Source: an uncultured Clostridia bacterium (GTDB lineage: Bacteria > Bacillota > Clostridia > Christensenellales > Aristaeellaceae). Taken from it: a DNA stretch of 48,097 nucleotides. The notes beneath the pieces are model-generated. The model had not been told where the DNA came from. It was given only the letters and a program-made list of their open reading frames with translations, and searched no databases. This document shows, piece by piece, positions 34,585-44,096 of this stretch. Position 1 is the stretch's first letter, and every line of letters starts with the position of its first letter. Position numbers and translations under genes: made by a program. The DNA lies in contig CAMJUL010000024.1 of the NCBI GenBank assembly GCA_946408995.1, positions 1-48,097 on the forward strand, in the 5' to 3' direction.

Positions 34585-36841
34585 AAGAAAGCTGAAAAAG
34601 GCGCTGGTGTCGCTGGCGGTGCTCGCGCTGCTCATCGGCGCGGTGGCGGGCATCCGTCACCTGAACGCATCGCGGAACACGGACCCGGTGCTGTACGCGC
34701 AGGAGGAAGGGGCCGTCCCCAACGGGGAGCTGACCGTCCTTGAGGGAAGCGGCCTCAGATTGGTGGACGAAAACGAACAGCTGCAGCTGTGGGTGGATTT
34801 TGACGACGGCAACCTTCAGGTGGTCAACAGGGAGAACGGCTATGTCTGGCGGTCCGCGCCGACCGAGGAGGACATGCGCCTGGAAAAAAGCAATACCCTG
34901 TGGACCAACAACCTCAAGTCCCCCATCATGTTTACCTACGTACAGGAAAAAAGCGCGGCCAACTCCAAATACTCCAACACCCTTTCCGAAGAGGCCAGGG
35001 TGACGGTGTTCCGCCTGGAGCGGGGCGTGCGGGTCTATTTTGAACTGCAGGTCCACAAGGTCACCTTCGCTTACGACGCGTGCCTTGAGGACGGCGGGCT
35101 GTCGGTCTCCATGCCCTCCCACCTGATCACAGATCCGGGGGAGGTCTACAAAACCTCCAAGTCCGGCCGGGTCTCCCTGGACAAGGACGCGTCCTGCATC
35201 CTGGCGGAGATCTACCTGTTCCCGAACCTTGGGGCGGCCCGCAGCGATACGGGGCTGGAGGGGGCGCTGCTGGTCCCTGACGGAAGCGGCGCGCTGATCC
35301 GCTTTCAATCCGGGAAATACGTCAGCAGCCAGTACATCGCCTCCGTGTACGGGCCGGACATGGCCCTCGCGAACGGGTATGACAGCACCCTGAGGTCGGA
35401 ACTGAAGCGGTCCCGGGTGGCCTTCCCGGTCTACGGGGTGATCCGGGAGGGCAACACGATGCTGGCTATGATCGACCGGGGGGAGACCCAGGCGGACGTG
35501 GTGGCCTCCCGGGCCGGGGTGCAGACCGGGTTCAACACGGTGGGCGTGCGCTATACCTACCGGATGAAATACAAGGTGATCACCAATTCCAGCACCGGGG
35601 ACGGCTACCTGAATTACACGTCCTTTGCGGTGACCGAGCCCAGACGGGTCCTGTACGTCTTTGGGACCGGCGGCTATGTGGAAATGGCGGCCCGGTACCG
35701 GGAATACCTGATGGAAAAGTACGGCCTGACCCGGCTGGACGCGAAGGAGGCCCCCGCCCTGCAGCTGAACCTGGTGGGCGGGGACAAGGAAAGCGGCATG
35801 CTGGGGGACCGTTTCATCGCCATGACCACCTTTGAGCAGGCCGGAGAGATCCTCGGGCGGCTCAGCGCCCGGGGGATCGGGCGGATGGACGTGACGCTCT
35901 CCGGCTGGGCGAGGAAAGGGGAATCGGTCGAATATCCCCAGCGCTTCCCCCCGGCGGGGGAACTGGGCGGCAGCGCGGGGCTCAAGGCGCTGGTCCTCGG
36001 GGCCCATGCCGTCGGCGCCCGGGTCTATCTCAGGGACGACCAGGTGACGCTGAAGAGGACCGGCGGGCTGTCGGTGGGCAAAAACACCGTTTACAGCATT
36101 CAGGGCTATCCCCTGTTCGGCGGCGCTTTTGCCAACAGCGTCTTTATGAGGGAAAACTTTGAAAAGTCCCTGGGGCAGTACCTGGACCTGGGGGTGGACG
36201 GCCTTCTGGAGGAGGGGGCCGGCACGCTGCTGATGACGGATTACGCGCCGGAGACCGCGATCTCCCGCGCCGACGTTTTGAAGGCCCAGCGGGAATTGCT
36301 TGGGCGCATGACGGAGGCCTTTGGCGGCGTGCGGCTTTCCGGAGGCAACGCCTACGCGCTGATGGATCACGCGGTGCTGACCGACCTGCCATCCGGCAGC
36401 TACCTGACCATGCTGGACGAGACCGTTCCCTTCTATCCCATCGCGCTTCACGGACTGACGGAGTACCTGTGCGGCGATTACATGCGGTATTACGAGCAGA
36501 AAAGCCAGCTCCTGGAGGCCGTCGCCCGGGGGGGAAGCGTTTCCTTCACCCTGACGTGGGAGGGCACCGAAAAGCTGTCCCATGCCGATACGGCGGCCTA
36601 TTATTCCACGGCCTTTGACCTGTGGGAGGAGGACGTGCTCGCTGTCTGGCAGAAACTGGAGCCCTTCCTGGCGGCGACCCGGGGCCAATTTATCACCGGT
36701 TTTGAGCGCCTCGCGGAGGGGGTCACGGCGACGGACTACGAAAACGGCGTCGAGGTGCTGGTGAACAACACGGACGAGGACCTGGAAATCCGGGGGAGGA
36801 CCGTAAAGGCCCGGGACTTCTGTCTGGTGGAAGGGAGATGA
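34577..36841 (+). CDS. DUF5696-like membrane-anchored protein, candidate glycosidase
   Basis: A 754-aa protein with a single N-terminal hydrophobic segment (about residues 8-26) after a basic start, so it is probably anchored outside the membrane. About 45-340 are beta-rich. About 350-640 alternate in a TIM-barrel-like pattern, with an acidic strand end GLLEEGAG, MTDYAPE and the segment MLDETVPFYPIALHG. About 650-750 form a final beta domain (DYENGVEVLVNNTDEDLEI). This three-part build resembles large glycoside hydrolases, but no characterised family could be assigned by eye; DUF5696 is my recollection of the family usually found beside such transporters. It overlaps the NHL gene by eight bases and precedes permease pair 2 by six. 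Catalytic residues are not identified. Confidence 0.65.
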   Translation: MFKRKLKKALVSLAVLALLIGAVAGIRHLNASRNTDPVLYAQEEGAVPNGELTVLEGSGLRLVDENEQLQLWVDFDDGNLQVVNRENGYVWRSAPTEEDMRLEKSNTLWTNNLKSPIMFTYVQEKSAANSKYSNTLSEEARVTVFRLERGVRVYFELQVHKVTFAYDACLEDGGLSVSMPSHLITDPGEVYKTSKSGRVSLDKDASCILAEIYLFPNLGAARSDTGLEGALLVPDGSGALIRFQSGKYVSSQYIASVYGPDMALANGYDSTLRSELKRSRVAFPVYGVIREGNTMLAMIDRGETQADVVASRAGVQTGFNTVGVRYTYRMKYKVITNSSTGDGYLNYTSFAVTEPRRVLYVFGTGGYVEMAARYREYLMEKYGLTRLDAKEAPALQLNLVGGDKESGMLGDRFIAMTTFEQAGEILGRLSARGIGRMDVTLSGWARKGESVEYPQRFPPAGELGGSAGLKALVLGAHAVGARVYLRDDQVTLKRTGGLSVGKNTVYSIQGYPLFGGAFANSVFMRENFEKSLGQYLDLGVDGLLEEGAGTLLMTDYAPETAISRADVLKAQRELLGRMTEAFGGVRLSGGNAYALMDHAVLTDLPSGSYLTMLDETVPFYPIALHGLTEYLCGDYMRYYEQKSQLLEAVARGGSVSFTLTWEGTEKLSHADTAAYYSTAFDLWEEDVLAVWQKLEPFLAATRGQFITGFERLAEGVTATDYENGVEVLVNNTDEDLEIRGRTVKARDFCLVEGR

Positions 36842-36847
36842 CGGGGA

Positions 36848-37732
36848 ATGCGCAAAAGTTGGAACTATGAAAAAAAGCAGAAGCTGGTGGGGTTTTCCTT
36901 TGTGGTGCCCTGGATCATCGGCTTTGGCGTGTTCACGGCCTTTCCGCTTTTCTACTGCCTGTATATGGCCCTGAACAAGGTCCAGTTCGTGACCGATCAT
37001 CTGGAAATGAGCCCCCTGGGGTTCGCCAATTTCCATAAAGCCCTGTATGAGGACGCGGAGATCCCGAACAAGCTGATGCAGACCTTTCAGCAGTCCCTTC
37101 TGATCGTGCCGCTGATCGTGGTGTTCGCTTTGATCATGGCCCTGATGCTCAACAGCAAATTTCCGGGCCGGGCCTTTTACCGGGCGGTGTTCTTCCTGCC
37201 GGTGATGCTGACAAGCGGCAACCTGATCGCTACGCTGACCAGCCAGGGGCAGGGGTCCATCAGCGTCCTCCAGTCCGGCACAGCGGCGGCGCTGGTGGCG
37301 GGCATCGGCGGGAGCCTGGGGGAGACGCTCAAGGTGGTGCTGGACAATTTTCTGGTGATCCTGTGGTATTCCGGGGTGCAGATGCTTTTGCTCATCGCCG
37401 GCATGCAGTCCATCAACCCCAGCACCTATGAGGCGGCCCGCATCGACGGCGCCGGCCAGTGGGAGATCCTGTGGACCATCACTCTGCCGGGGCTGATGCC
37501 GTTTTTGTTCATTTGCGTCATTTACACCATCGTGGACCAGTTCACGGCCTCCTTCAACCCCATTCTGGAGGTGATCAGCCACCATTCCGTGAACATCTCC
37601 ACGGGGTACGGCTATGCCAGCGCCATCGCGTGGCTGTACTTCCTGGTGATCCTGCTGATCCTTGGCATCGTGATCCTGATCTTCCGCAAGTCCCTGGGAC
37701 TGACAGTGCAAAGAAAGGAGAAGAAGGCATGA
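36848..37732 (+). CDS. Sugar ABC transporter permease, pair 2 (MalF/UgpA type)
   Basis: A 294-aa, six-segment membrane subunit. Its EAA loop is YEAARIDGAGQWEILWTITL (about residues 198-217). It differs clearly from the first pair, so this is not a recent duplication. It begins six bases after the DUF5696-like gene and ends by overlapping its partner as ATGA. It probably works with the stand-alone binding protein at the front of the locus or with the fusion protein; the pairing cannot be settled from sequence. Confidence 0.93.
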   Translation: MRKSWNYEKKQKLVGFSFVVPWIIGFGVFTAFPLFYCLYMALNKVQFVTDHLEMSPLGFANFHKALYEDAEIPNKLMQTFQQSLLIVPLIVVFALIMALMLNSKFPGRAFYRAVFFLPVMLTSGNLIATLTSQGQGSISVLQSGTAAALVAGIGGSLGETLKVVLDNFLVILWYSGVQMLLLIAGMQSINPSTYEAARIDGAGQWEILWTITLPGLMPFLFICVIYTIVDQFTASFNPILEVISHHSVNISTGYGYASAIAWLYFLVILLILGIVILIFRKSLGLTVQRKEKKA

Positions 37733-38676
37733 AAAAACCGCCCTTTCCCTCCCTGCCCTTTTTCCGGCAGGGCGGCGGTCAGACCCCGCTCGGGGCTTTC
37801 CTGCGCCGGCTCCCTCTGTATCTCATCCTGACGGCCTTTGCCCTTTTGTACCTGGAGCCGGTTTTGTATATGATCTCCATGTCCTTCAAAAGCGCCACGG
37901 ACATCACCGACGCCACGGCCAAATGGATCCCGCACCAGCCCACCCTGGTCAGCCTCCGGTATGCCTTTGAGGCGATGAACGTGTGGCCGGTCTTTCTGGA
38001 GGACCGGGGACTGTGGGAGAACCTGATGCGGTCCAACCTGGTCGTGTCGCTTCTGACCACCTTCGTGCCGGCGTTGATCCAGGTCTATACCTGCGCCATC
38101 GCGGGGTACGCCTTCGCGAGGCTGACCTTTCCCTGCAAGCGGCTGCTGTTTGTGCTGCTTTTGACCTCCTATATCATTCCGCCTCAGACCGTCTTTATGC
38201 CTCTGACCTGGGTGTTCCGCTCCCTGGGGGTGATCAACAGCCCCATGAGCTTTATCCTGCCCGCGCTGTTCGGCGCCGGGCTCAAGGGAAGCCTGTTCGT
38301 GATCATCTACATGCAGTTTTTCAAAAAGCTGCCCGCCCAGCTGGAGGAGGCCGCCTATATCGACGGAGCGTCCACCTACAAGGTGTTTTTTACGGTCATG
38401 CTGCCCCTGGCCAAGCCGGCCAGGGTCACGGTGTTCCTGTTTTCCATGGTATGGCACTGGAACGAGACCTATCTGACGGGGCTGTTCTATACCCGGATCG
38501 GTACCCTGGCCACGGCCCTGGACGCCATCAAGCTGCCGGAAAACGATTATTCCATGACCATCATGGCGGTGAAAATGGCGGCCGCGCTGATCTTCGTTCT
38601 TCCGATGCTGGTGATCTACCTGTTCACCCAGCGCAGCTTTACAGAGAGCATCGAGCGCACCGGCATCGTGGAGTAA
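37729..38676 (+). CDS. Sugar ABC transporter permease, pair 2 (MalG/UgpE type)
   Basis: A 315-aa, six-segment membrane subunit with the EAA motif LEEAAYIDGASTYKVFFTVM (about residues 205-224). The ATG overlaps the stop of its partner by four bases, with AAAGGAGAAGAAGGC upstream. It completes the second pore of the locus. A 50-bp gap without structure separates it from the DUF1861 gene. Confidence 0.93.
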   Translation: MKKPPFPSLPFFRQGGGQTPLGAFLRRLPLYLILTAFALLYLEPVLYMISMSFKSATDITDATAKWIPHQPTLVSLRYAFEAMNVWPVFLEDRGLWENLMRSNLVVSLLTTFVPALIQVYTCAIAGYAFARLTFPCKRLLFVLLLTSYIIPPQTVFMPLTWVFRSLGVINSPMSFILPALFGAGLKGSLFVIIYMQFFKKLPAQLEEAAYIDGASTYKVFFTVMLPLAKPARVTVFLFSMVWHWNETYLTGLFYTRIGTLATALDAIKLPENDYSMTIMAVKMAAALIFVLPMLVIYLFTQRSFTESIERTGIVE

Positions 38677-38726
38677 AGATGGACATGGACGCGAAAGGAC
38701 GTTGACGAAAAGGAAGGAAAGAAGGA

Positions 38727-39665
38727 ATGAACGCGAAAGAACTGAGAGCGGCCTTCCATGCCGGGGCCCGCGTTTACGAGGGAAGCCTGCTGCGTTTTGA
38801 GGGGGTCGAGGGATACGACGTGTACAACTGCTCCATTCCCTTTGAATGGGAGGGGAAAAAGTACCTCTTTGGCCGGGTGGAGCGCAGGGAGGATTTCGCC
38901 AACTCCGTCACCTGCCTGTTCGAGTCCGCCGGAGGGGACCGCTACACCCTGGTGCCCGGGGCGGTGACCTATCCCATCGAGGATCCGCACATCGTGGTGA
39001 TGGACGGGGAATTGATCCTGGGGGGAACGCACGTGCGCAAGCGCGGCGGGGAGATCGACGAACTGTACGGATATTATTACCGGGGCAGGGACCCGAAGTT
39101 TCTGACCCATTTCACCTGCGGTCCCGCCCATATGAAGGACATCCGCCTGGTCCGGCTGCAGGACGGAAGGGTGGGCGTGTTTACCCGTCCGAGAAGCGCG
39201 GAGATCGCCGCCCGGTACGGCAGCGAGGCCGTGGTGGGGTTTGCCGTGCTGGAGGACGTGAACCAATTGGACTGCACCATTTCGGACCGGGCAAAAACCA
39301 TCGATGGGCTTTTTGAACGGGGGGAATGGGGCGGCTGCAACCAGTGCTACCTGCTCCGGGACGGCCGCATCGGCGTCATCGGTCACCGCTGCTACCGGGA
39401 GCAGGAGGAGGGGACGGCGCTGCAGGTATACCTGAATATCGCCTTTGTCTTTGATCCCGCCACCTTCCGCGTCAGCGATATGAAGGTCATCGGGGACAAG
39501 CAAAGCTATCCCCCGACCCCCTGGATGCTGCCCTATCTGAAGGACTGCGCCTTTACCAGCGGCATCGTCATGCGTTCGGACGGCAGGGCGGACCTGTACA
39601 GCGGGCTCGGGGACGTGGCGGAGGGGCGCATCGTGATCGACGCGCCGTTTGGAAAACTGCTGTGA
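38727..39665 (+). CDS. DUF1861 family protein, copy 2
   Basis: A 312-aa soluble protein, diverged paralogue of the one at 23790-24734. Shared landmarks are VEGYDVYNCSIPFE (about residues 28-41), PAHMKDIRL (about 134-142) and VGVFTRPRS (about 150-158). The spacing of beta strands suggests a propeller like that of GH130, whose gene follows ten bases later. No function is established to my knowledge. Its place between a sugar permease and a mannoside phosphorylase makes a role in intracellular glycan breakdown likely, for instance a hydrolase or phosphorylase for one linkage of the imported oligosaccharide. GGAAAGAAGGA precedes the ATG. Confidence 0.78.
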   Translation: MNAKELRAAFHAGARVYEGSLLRFEGVEGYDVYNCSIPFEWEGKKYLFGRVERREDFANSVTCLFESAGGDRYTLVPGAVTYPIEDPHIVVMDGELILGGTHVRKRGGEIDELYGYYYRGRDPKFLTHFTCGPAHMKDIRLVRLQDGRVGVFTRPRSAEIAARYGSEAVVGFAVLEDVNQLDCTISDRAKTIDGLFERGEWGGCNQCYLLRDGRIGVIGHRCYREQEEGTALQVYLNIAFVFDPATFRVSDMKVIGDKQSYPPTPWMLPYLKDCAFTSGIVMRSDGRADLYSGLGDVAEGRIVIDAPFGKLL

Positions 39666-39675
39666 GGTGAGAAAA

Positions 39676-40740
39676 ATGCCGTTTGTACGGGAAAAGGCCA
39701 ACCCGCTGATCACGCCGGAGCAGGTCCGGCCGTGGCTTGAGGGGTTTCGGGTGATGGGGACCTTCAACGCGGGGGCGGCGCGCTTTGGGGAGGAGATCCT
39801 GCTGCTGCTCCGGGTGTCCGAAAGGCCGCCGGAGGCGGCGGAGGGGTTTGTGAATGTGCCGGAAATGACCCAAAGGGAGGGGAAATGGACGGTCGGGATC
39901 CGGACCCTTTCCCTTGGGGACCCGCGGTATGATTTTTCGGACCCCCGCAAGGTGCTGGACCGGGAGACGGGCAGCTATGTATTCCTGACCAGCATCTCCC
40001 ACCTGCGTCTGGCCCGCAGCAGGGACGGCGTCCACTTTACCGTGGAGGACCGTCCGCTGATCCGTCCGGAGGGGGAACTGGAGGCCTTCGGCGCGGAGGA
40101 CGCCCGGATCACCCGGATCGGGGACACCTATTACATCAATTACACCGCCGTATCCCGGCACGGCATCACCACCGCCCTTGCGGAGACGGAGGATTTTGCG
40201 CGCGTACGCAGGCGTGGCGTGATCTTTGTGACGGAAAACCGGGACGTGTGCATCTTCCCGGAAAGGATCGGGGGAAAATACCACGCCCTGGTGCGCCCGG
40301 TGCCCCGGCAGATCGGGGAGGCGAAGATCTGGACAGCCGCTTCGGAGGACCTCCTTCATTGGGGGGAATACGCGCCGCTGCCCCTGCCGCGCTTTGACTG
40401 GGACGGCATGCGCAACGGCGGCGGGGCGGTGCCCCTGAAAACGGACCGGGGCTGGCTGATCCTCTACCATGGGGCGGACAGGGAAAGCAACCGCTACAGC
40501 ATGGGGGCGGCGCTGCTGGCGGCGGAGGACCCGCGCAAGGTGCTGGCCGTGTCCCGGGAGCCGGTTTTGTACGCGTCGGCGCCCTATGAGACGGAGGGGT
40601 TCTATCCCAACGTGGTGTTCAGCTGCGGCGCGCTCCTTGAGGGGGATACGGTGTGGATGTACTACGGCGGGGCGGACCGGGTGATGGGACTTGCCAGGGC
40701 GAATCTGACCGCGCTGCTTGACGGATTGGAGCGGACCTGA
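39676..40740 (+). CDS. GH130 beta-mannoside phosphorylase
   Basis: A 354-aa cytosolic enzyme of glycoside hydrolase family 130. Most members use phosphate to split beta-mannosides, releasing alpha-mannose 1-phosphate; some hydrolyse beta-1,2-mannan. The five-bladed propeller pattern is clear, and the key catalytic Asp142 lies in FGAEDARIT. ILYHGADRES and MYYGGADRVMGLA are typical later blades. The exact linkage (1,2, 1,3 or 1,4, or mannosyl-glucose or -GlcNAc) cannot be read by eye. The start ATG 39676 has GAGGTGAGAAAA upstream, and an earlier in-frame ATG lies inside the DUF1861 gene. It ends the main locus and is followed by a terminator. It is the main clue that the imported glycan contains beta-mannose. 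Confidence 0.88.
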   Translation: MPFVREKANPLITPEQVRPWLEGFRVMGTFNAGAARFGEEILLLLRVSERPPEAAEGFVNVPEMTQREGKWTVGIRTLSLGDPRYDFSDPRKVLDRETGSYVFLTSISHLRLARSRDGVHFTVEDRPLIRPEGELEAFGAEDARITRIGDTYYINYTAVSRHGITTALAETEDFARVRRRGVIFVTENRDVCIFPERIGGKYHALVRPVPRQIGEAKIWTAASEDLLHWGEYAPLPLPRFDWDGMRNGGGAVPLKTDRGWLILYHGADRESNRYSMGAALLAAEDPRKVLAVSREPVLYASAPYETEGFYPNVVFSCGALLEGDTVWMYYGGADRVMGLARANLTALLDGLERT

Positions 40741-40775
40741 CGCCTTGCAGGAAGAAGCGGGGACCGAAAAAAAGC

Positions 40776-40808
40776 GGGACAGACCTGAAGGGGCCTGTCT
40801 CTTTTTCT
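40776..40808 (+). terminator. Terminator after the GH130 gene
   Basis: GGGACAGACC pairs imperfectly with GGCCTGTCTC (one mismatch, one wobble) around a short loop, followed by TTTTTCTT. It lies 36 bp past the stop and just before the promoter of the kinase gene. Confidence 0.7.
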
Positions 40809-40836
40809 TGCAATCCGGGGGGATGTGCCCTACAAT
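40808..40836 (+). promoter_or_regulatory. Promoter of the ROK kinase-fucosidase unit
   Basis: TTGCAA (40808-40813), a 17-bp spacer and TACAAT (40831-40836). It lies directly after the preceding terminator, so the kinase and fucosidase form their own transcript. Confidence 0.65.
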
Positions 40837-40891
40837 GAGAGGGGAAAAAGGAAAAACGGAAACGGAATAGAAAGAACGGGGGAAAGAAACC

Positions 40892-41785
40892 ATGACCGTT
40901 TATGGAGCATTGGAGGGGGGCGGCACCAAAATGGTGCTGGCCATCGTCGGGGAAGACGGCGCGATCAGGGAAAAGACGGCCCTCCCCACCCGGACGCCGG
41001 AGGAGACCCTGCCGGAGATGATCCGGTTTTTCAGGCAGGCGCCCATCGCGGCCCTGGGGATCGGGTGCTTTGGTCCCCTGGACCTGGACCCCGCGTCCTC
41101 CTCCTATGGCCATATCACCTTTACGCCCAAGCTGGCCTGGCGGGAGTTTCCGATCCTGTCCGCCTTCCGGGAGGCGCTGGGGGTCCCCGTGGGGCTGGAT
41201 ACCGACGTCAACGGCGCCGCCCTGGCGGAGGGACGCCTGGGGGCGGCCCGGGGGCTGGGCAGCTGTTTGTATGTGACCGTGGGCACGGGGGTGGGCGGCG
41301 GGCTCCTCCTGGGGGGGAAGCCGGTGCACGGCCTCCTGCATCCGGAGATCGGCCACATCCCGGTCAGCCCGGTGCCCGGGGATCCCCTGTCCCGGGGCGT
41401 CTGTCCCTATCACAAGCACTGCCTGGAGGGCATGGCCTCCGGCCCGGCCATTGAAAGGCGGTGGGGAAGCCCCGCCCGGGACCTGGGGGAGGAGCATCCC
41501 GCCTGGGACCTGGAGGCAAAGTACCTTGCCCAGCTCTGCGCGACGGCCATGCTGGCCTTTTCCCCGGAAAAGATCATCCTGGGCGGCGGCGTGATGCAAA
41601 AGAAGTTCCTCTTCCCCGCCATACGCCGGGAGACCCTGGCCCTGCTGAACGGCTATCTGACCCATCCGGTCCTTGCGGCGGGGCTTGGGGAGTACATCGT
41701 GGAGCCGGGCCTTGGCACAGAGAGCGGCATCCTGGGGGCCTGGCTCCTGGCCGTGGAAGCGGCGCGGGCGCAAGAACGGGCCTGA
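40892..41785 (+). CDS. ROK-family sugar kinase (fructokinase/mannokinase type)
   Basis: A 297-aa cytosolic ATP-dependent hexokinase of the ROK family. ALEGGGTKM (about residues 5-13) is the phosphate-binding start, DTDVNGAALAEG (about 105-116) holds the catalytic aspartate, GTGVGGG the second glycine loop, and HPEIGHI followed by CPYHKHCLEG the zinc-binding motif. The sequence resembles the GmuE/YdhR fructokinase subgroup found with mannan genes. With GH130 next door, the likely substrate is mannose released by phosphorolysis, giving mannose 6-phosphate. No phosphomannomutase or mannose-6-phosphate isomerase is in view. GGGGGAAAGAAAC precedes the ATG. Confidence 0.88.
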   Translation: MTVYGALEGGGTKMVLAIVGEDGAIREKTALPTRTPEETLPEMIRFFRQAPIAALGIGCFGPLDLDPASSSYGHITFTPKLAWREFPILSAFREALGVPVGLDTDVNGAALAEGRLGAARGLGSCLYVTVGTGVGGGLLLGGKPVHGLLHPEIGHIPVSPVPGDPLSRGVCPYHKHCLEGMASGPAIERRWGSPARDLGEEHPAWDLEAKYLAQLCATAMLAFSPEKIILGGGVMQKKFLFPAIRRETLALLNGYLTHPVLAAGLGEYIVEPGLGTESGILGAWLLAVEAARAQERA

Positions 41786-41837
41786 GAGGGAGCCCGGACG
41801 ATTCAACGCGCGTTCCTTTGCGCGGAAGGGAGGAAGG

Positions 41838-44081
41838 ATGGAACTGCTCTGGTACCGCCAGCCGGCGGCGGAATGGAATGAGGCGCTGCCCCTTGGCAAC
41901 GGGAGGCTCGGCGCCATGATCTTTGGCGGGACGGCGGTGGACCGGATCTGCCTGAACGAGGATTCCCTGTGGTACGGCGGCTTCCGGGACCGGGTGAATC
42001 CGGATGCCAAAGAAAGCCTGCCCCGCATCCGGGAGCTGCTCGCGCAGGGCAGGATCCAGGAGGCCCAGGAAATGGCGGAAGCGGCCCTGACGGCCACGCC
42101 GGACGGGGAAAGGCACTATGAGCCCCTGTGCGATCTGATCCTCCAGCAGCTGCACGGCGGGGCCGTGGCCGGGATGCACGGCATGCGCTCCCTGAGCGGG
42201 AAGGACATGCGTGCCCTGGAGATCCCCTGCCAGGAGTACCGCAGGGAACTGGACCTGCGGGAGGGGATCCACCATGTCTCCTACAGGCACGGGGAAAAGC
42301 AATTGACGCGGGAGGCCTTTGTGTCTTTTCCCCATCAGGTGCTGGCCATGCGGTGCGAGGGCTTTCCCTGCCGGATCCTGCTTCGGCGGGGGCGGTATCT
42401 TGGAAGGCTGGACGCCCTGGACGGGCAGACCCTGGTCCTGAGGGGGGAGACCGGGGACGGCGGCGCTGCCTATGCGGCCGTTTGCAGGGCCGTGGGGGAC
42501 GGGGTGCATGTGACCGGCAATACCCTGTACTGCCCCGGGCGGTTTGACCTGTATCTTTCGGCCGCCACGACCTTTCGGGAGGCGGACCCGGCGGAGTACG
42601 CCCTGGACAAGGTCCGCGCGGCCCAGCGTGCGGGGTATGACGCGGTACGCCGGGCCCATACCGGGGATTTCCGGCCCCGGATGGAGGCCTGCACCCTGCG
42701 GTTTTCGACGGAGGACAGCGGGGAGCGCCTTCCGGCCGACGAACGGCTCCGCCGTTTCCGGGAAAAGGGGGAAGACCTGTCCCTGGTCTCGGACTACTTT
42801 GCCTTCGGGCGGTACCTGCTTTTGTCCTCCTCCCGCCCCGGATCCCTGCCGGCCAACCTGCAGGGGATCTGGAACGAGTCCTTTGCCCCGCCCTGGGACA
42901 GCAAATTCACCATCAACATCAACACGCAGATGAACTACTGGCCGGCGGAGACGCTGAACCTTGGCGAGGAACACCTGCCGCTGTTTGATCACCTTTGGCG
43001 CATGCTGCCCCACGGCCGGCAGGTGGCCCGGGAGATGTACGGGGCCCGGGGCTTCGTGGCGCATCACAACACCGATCTGTGGGGGGACTGCGCCCCCCAG
43101 GACACCTACCTGCCCGCCACCTACTGGCCGATGGGGGCGGCCTGGCTGTGCCTGCACATCGCCGAGCATTACCGGTTTACCGGGGACCTGGCCTTTCTCA
43201 AGGCGCATTATCCCCTGCTGGAGGAGGCCGCAGCGTTTTTTGAGGACACCCTGGTGCGTCTGCCGGACGGAAGCCTGTCGGTCAGCCCGTCCTGTTCCCC
43301 GGAGAACGTGTATGTGACTCCCGGCGGGGAGCAGGGCACCCTGACGGACTGTGCCGCCATGGACAGCCAGATTCTCTGGGCCCTCATGAGCGACCTGGAG
43401 GAGATGGGCGCGGTGCTGGGACGGGACACGTCCCGGTATTCGGCGCTCAAAAAGCAGCTGGTGCCCGTCCGGGTCCGGGACGGTTTGGTCATGGAATGGG
43501 GCAGGCCCTATGCCGAAGCGGCGCCGGGCCACCGGCACATCTCCCATCTGTTCGCCCTTTATCCCGGCTGTCAGATCACCCGGGAGCAGCCGGAATGGTT
43601 TGAAGCCGCCAAAAACACCCTCCGCCGCAGGCTGAGCCATGGGGGAGGGCATACCGGCTGGAGCCGGGCGTGGATCATCTGCCTGTGGGCCAGGCTGCTG
43701 GAGGGGGAGGAGGCGTGGGAGAACCTGCGCAGGCTGCTTTCGGATTCCACCCTGCCCAGCCTCCTGGACAATCATCCGCCCTTCCAGATCGACGGCAATT
43801 TCGGGGGCGCCGCCGGCATCGGGGAGATGCTGCTGCAGTCCCATGGAGGGCGCGTTCATATCCTCCCGGCCCGGCCGGCCGCCTGGAAGGCGGGGCGGGT
43901 CAAGGGCCTGCGGGTCCGCGGGGGCTATACGGCGGAGATCACCTGGGAGGGGGGCAGGTACCGGGCGGACTTCCGGGCGGACCGGGCAGGGACGCTGTGC
44001 CTTTCGGACGGACGGAGATTCGCCCACGAAGCCGGGGAGACCGTCACGGTGACGGGGGAGGAAACGCGGGGCTTGGGATGA
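41838..44081 (+). CDS. GH95 alpha-L-fucosidase
   Basis: A 747-aa enzyme of glycoside hydrolase family 95, which removes alpha-L-fucose (mostly 1,2-linked) or related alpha-L-galactose by inversion. Family landmarks are NGRLGAMIFGG and NEDSLWYGG near the start, ININTQMNYW with Asn360 and Asn362 (about 359-368), Glu489 in SPENVY and Asp652 in FQIDGNFGG. These match the asparagine pair and acidic residues known from the bifidobacterial enzyme. No signal peptide is seen, so it probably acts in the cytosol on imported oligosaccharides. The ATG 41838 follows GAAGGGAGGAAGG; a longer frame upstream overlaps the kinase gene. It lies 53 bp after the kinase gene. Fucose released here could feed the isomerase/aldolase pair at 73-2325. 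Confidence 0.93.
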   Translation: MELLWYRQPAAEWNEALPLGNGRLGAMIFGGTAVDRICLNEDSLWYGGFRDRVNPDAKESLPRIRELLAQGRIQEAQEMAEAALTATPDGERHYEPLCDLILQQLHGGAVAGMHGMRSLSGKDMRALEIPCQEYRRELDLREGIHHVSYRHGEKQLTREAFVSFPHQVLAMRCEGFPCRILLRRGRYLGRLDALDGQTLVLRGETGDGGAAYAAVCRAVGDGVHVTGNTLYCPGRFDLYLSAATTFREADPAEYALDKVRAAQRAGYDAVRRAHTGDFRPRMEACTLRFSTEDSGERLPADERLRRFREKGEDLSLVSDYFAFGRYLLLSSSRPGSLPANLQGIWNESFAPPWDSKFTININTQMNYWPAETLNLGEEHLPLFDHLWRMLPHGRQVAREMYGARGFVAHHNTDLWGDCAPQDTYLPATYWPMGAAWLCLHIAEHYRFTGDLAFLKAHYPLLEEAAAFFEDTLVRLPDGSLSVSPSCSPENVYVTPGGEQGTLTDCAAMDSQILWALMSDLEEMGAVLGRDTSRYSALKKQLVPVRVRDGLVMEWGRPYAEAAPGHRHISHLFALYPGCQITREQPEWFEAAKNTLRRRLSHGGGHTGWSRAWIICLWARLLEGEEAWENLRRLLSDSTLPSLLDNHPPFQIDGNFGGAAGIGEMLLQSHGGRVHILPARPAAWKAGRVKGLRVRGGYTAEITWEGGRYRADFRADRAGTLCLSDGRRFAHEAGETVTVTGEETRGLG

Positions 44082-44096
44082 GGAGGTCCTCCGGGC

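Noticed and set aside
34559-37711. Long minus-strand frame opposite the DUF5696-like and permease genes
   Set aside because: Low-complexity translation, and it overlaps two well supported membrane-protein genes.
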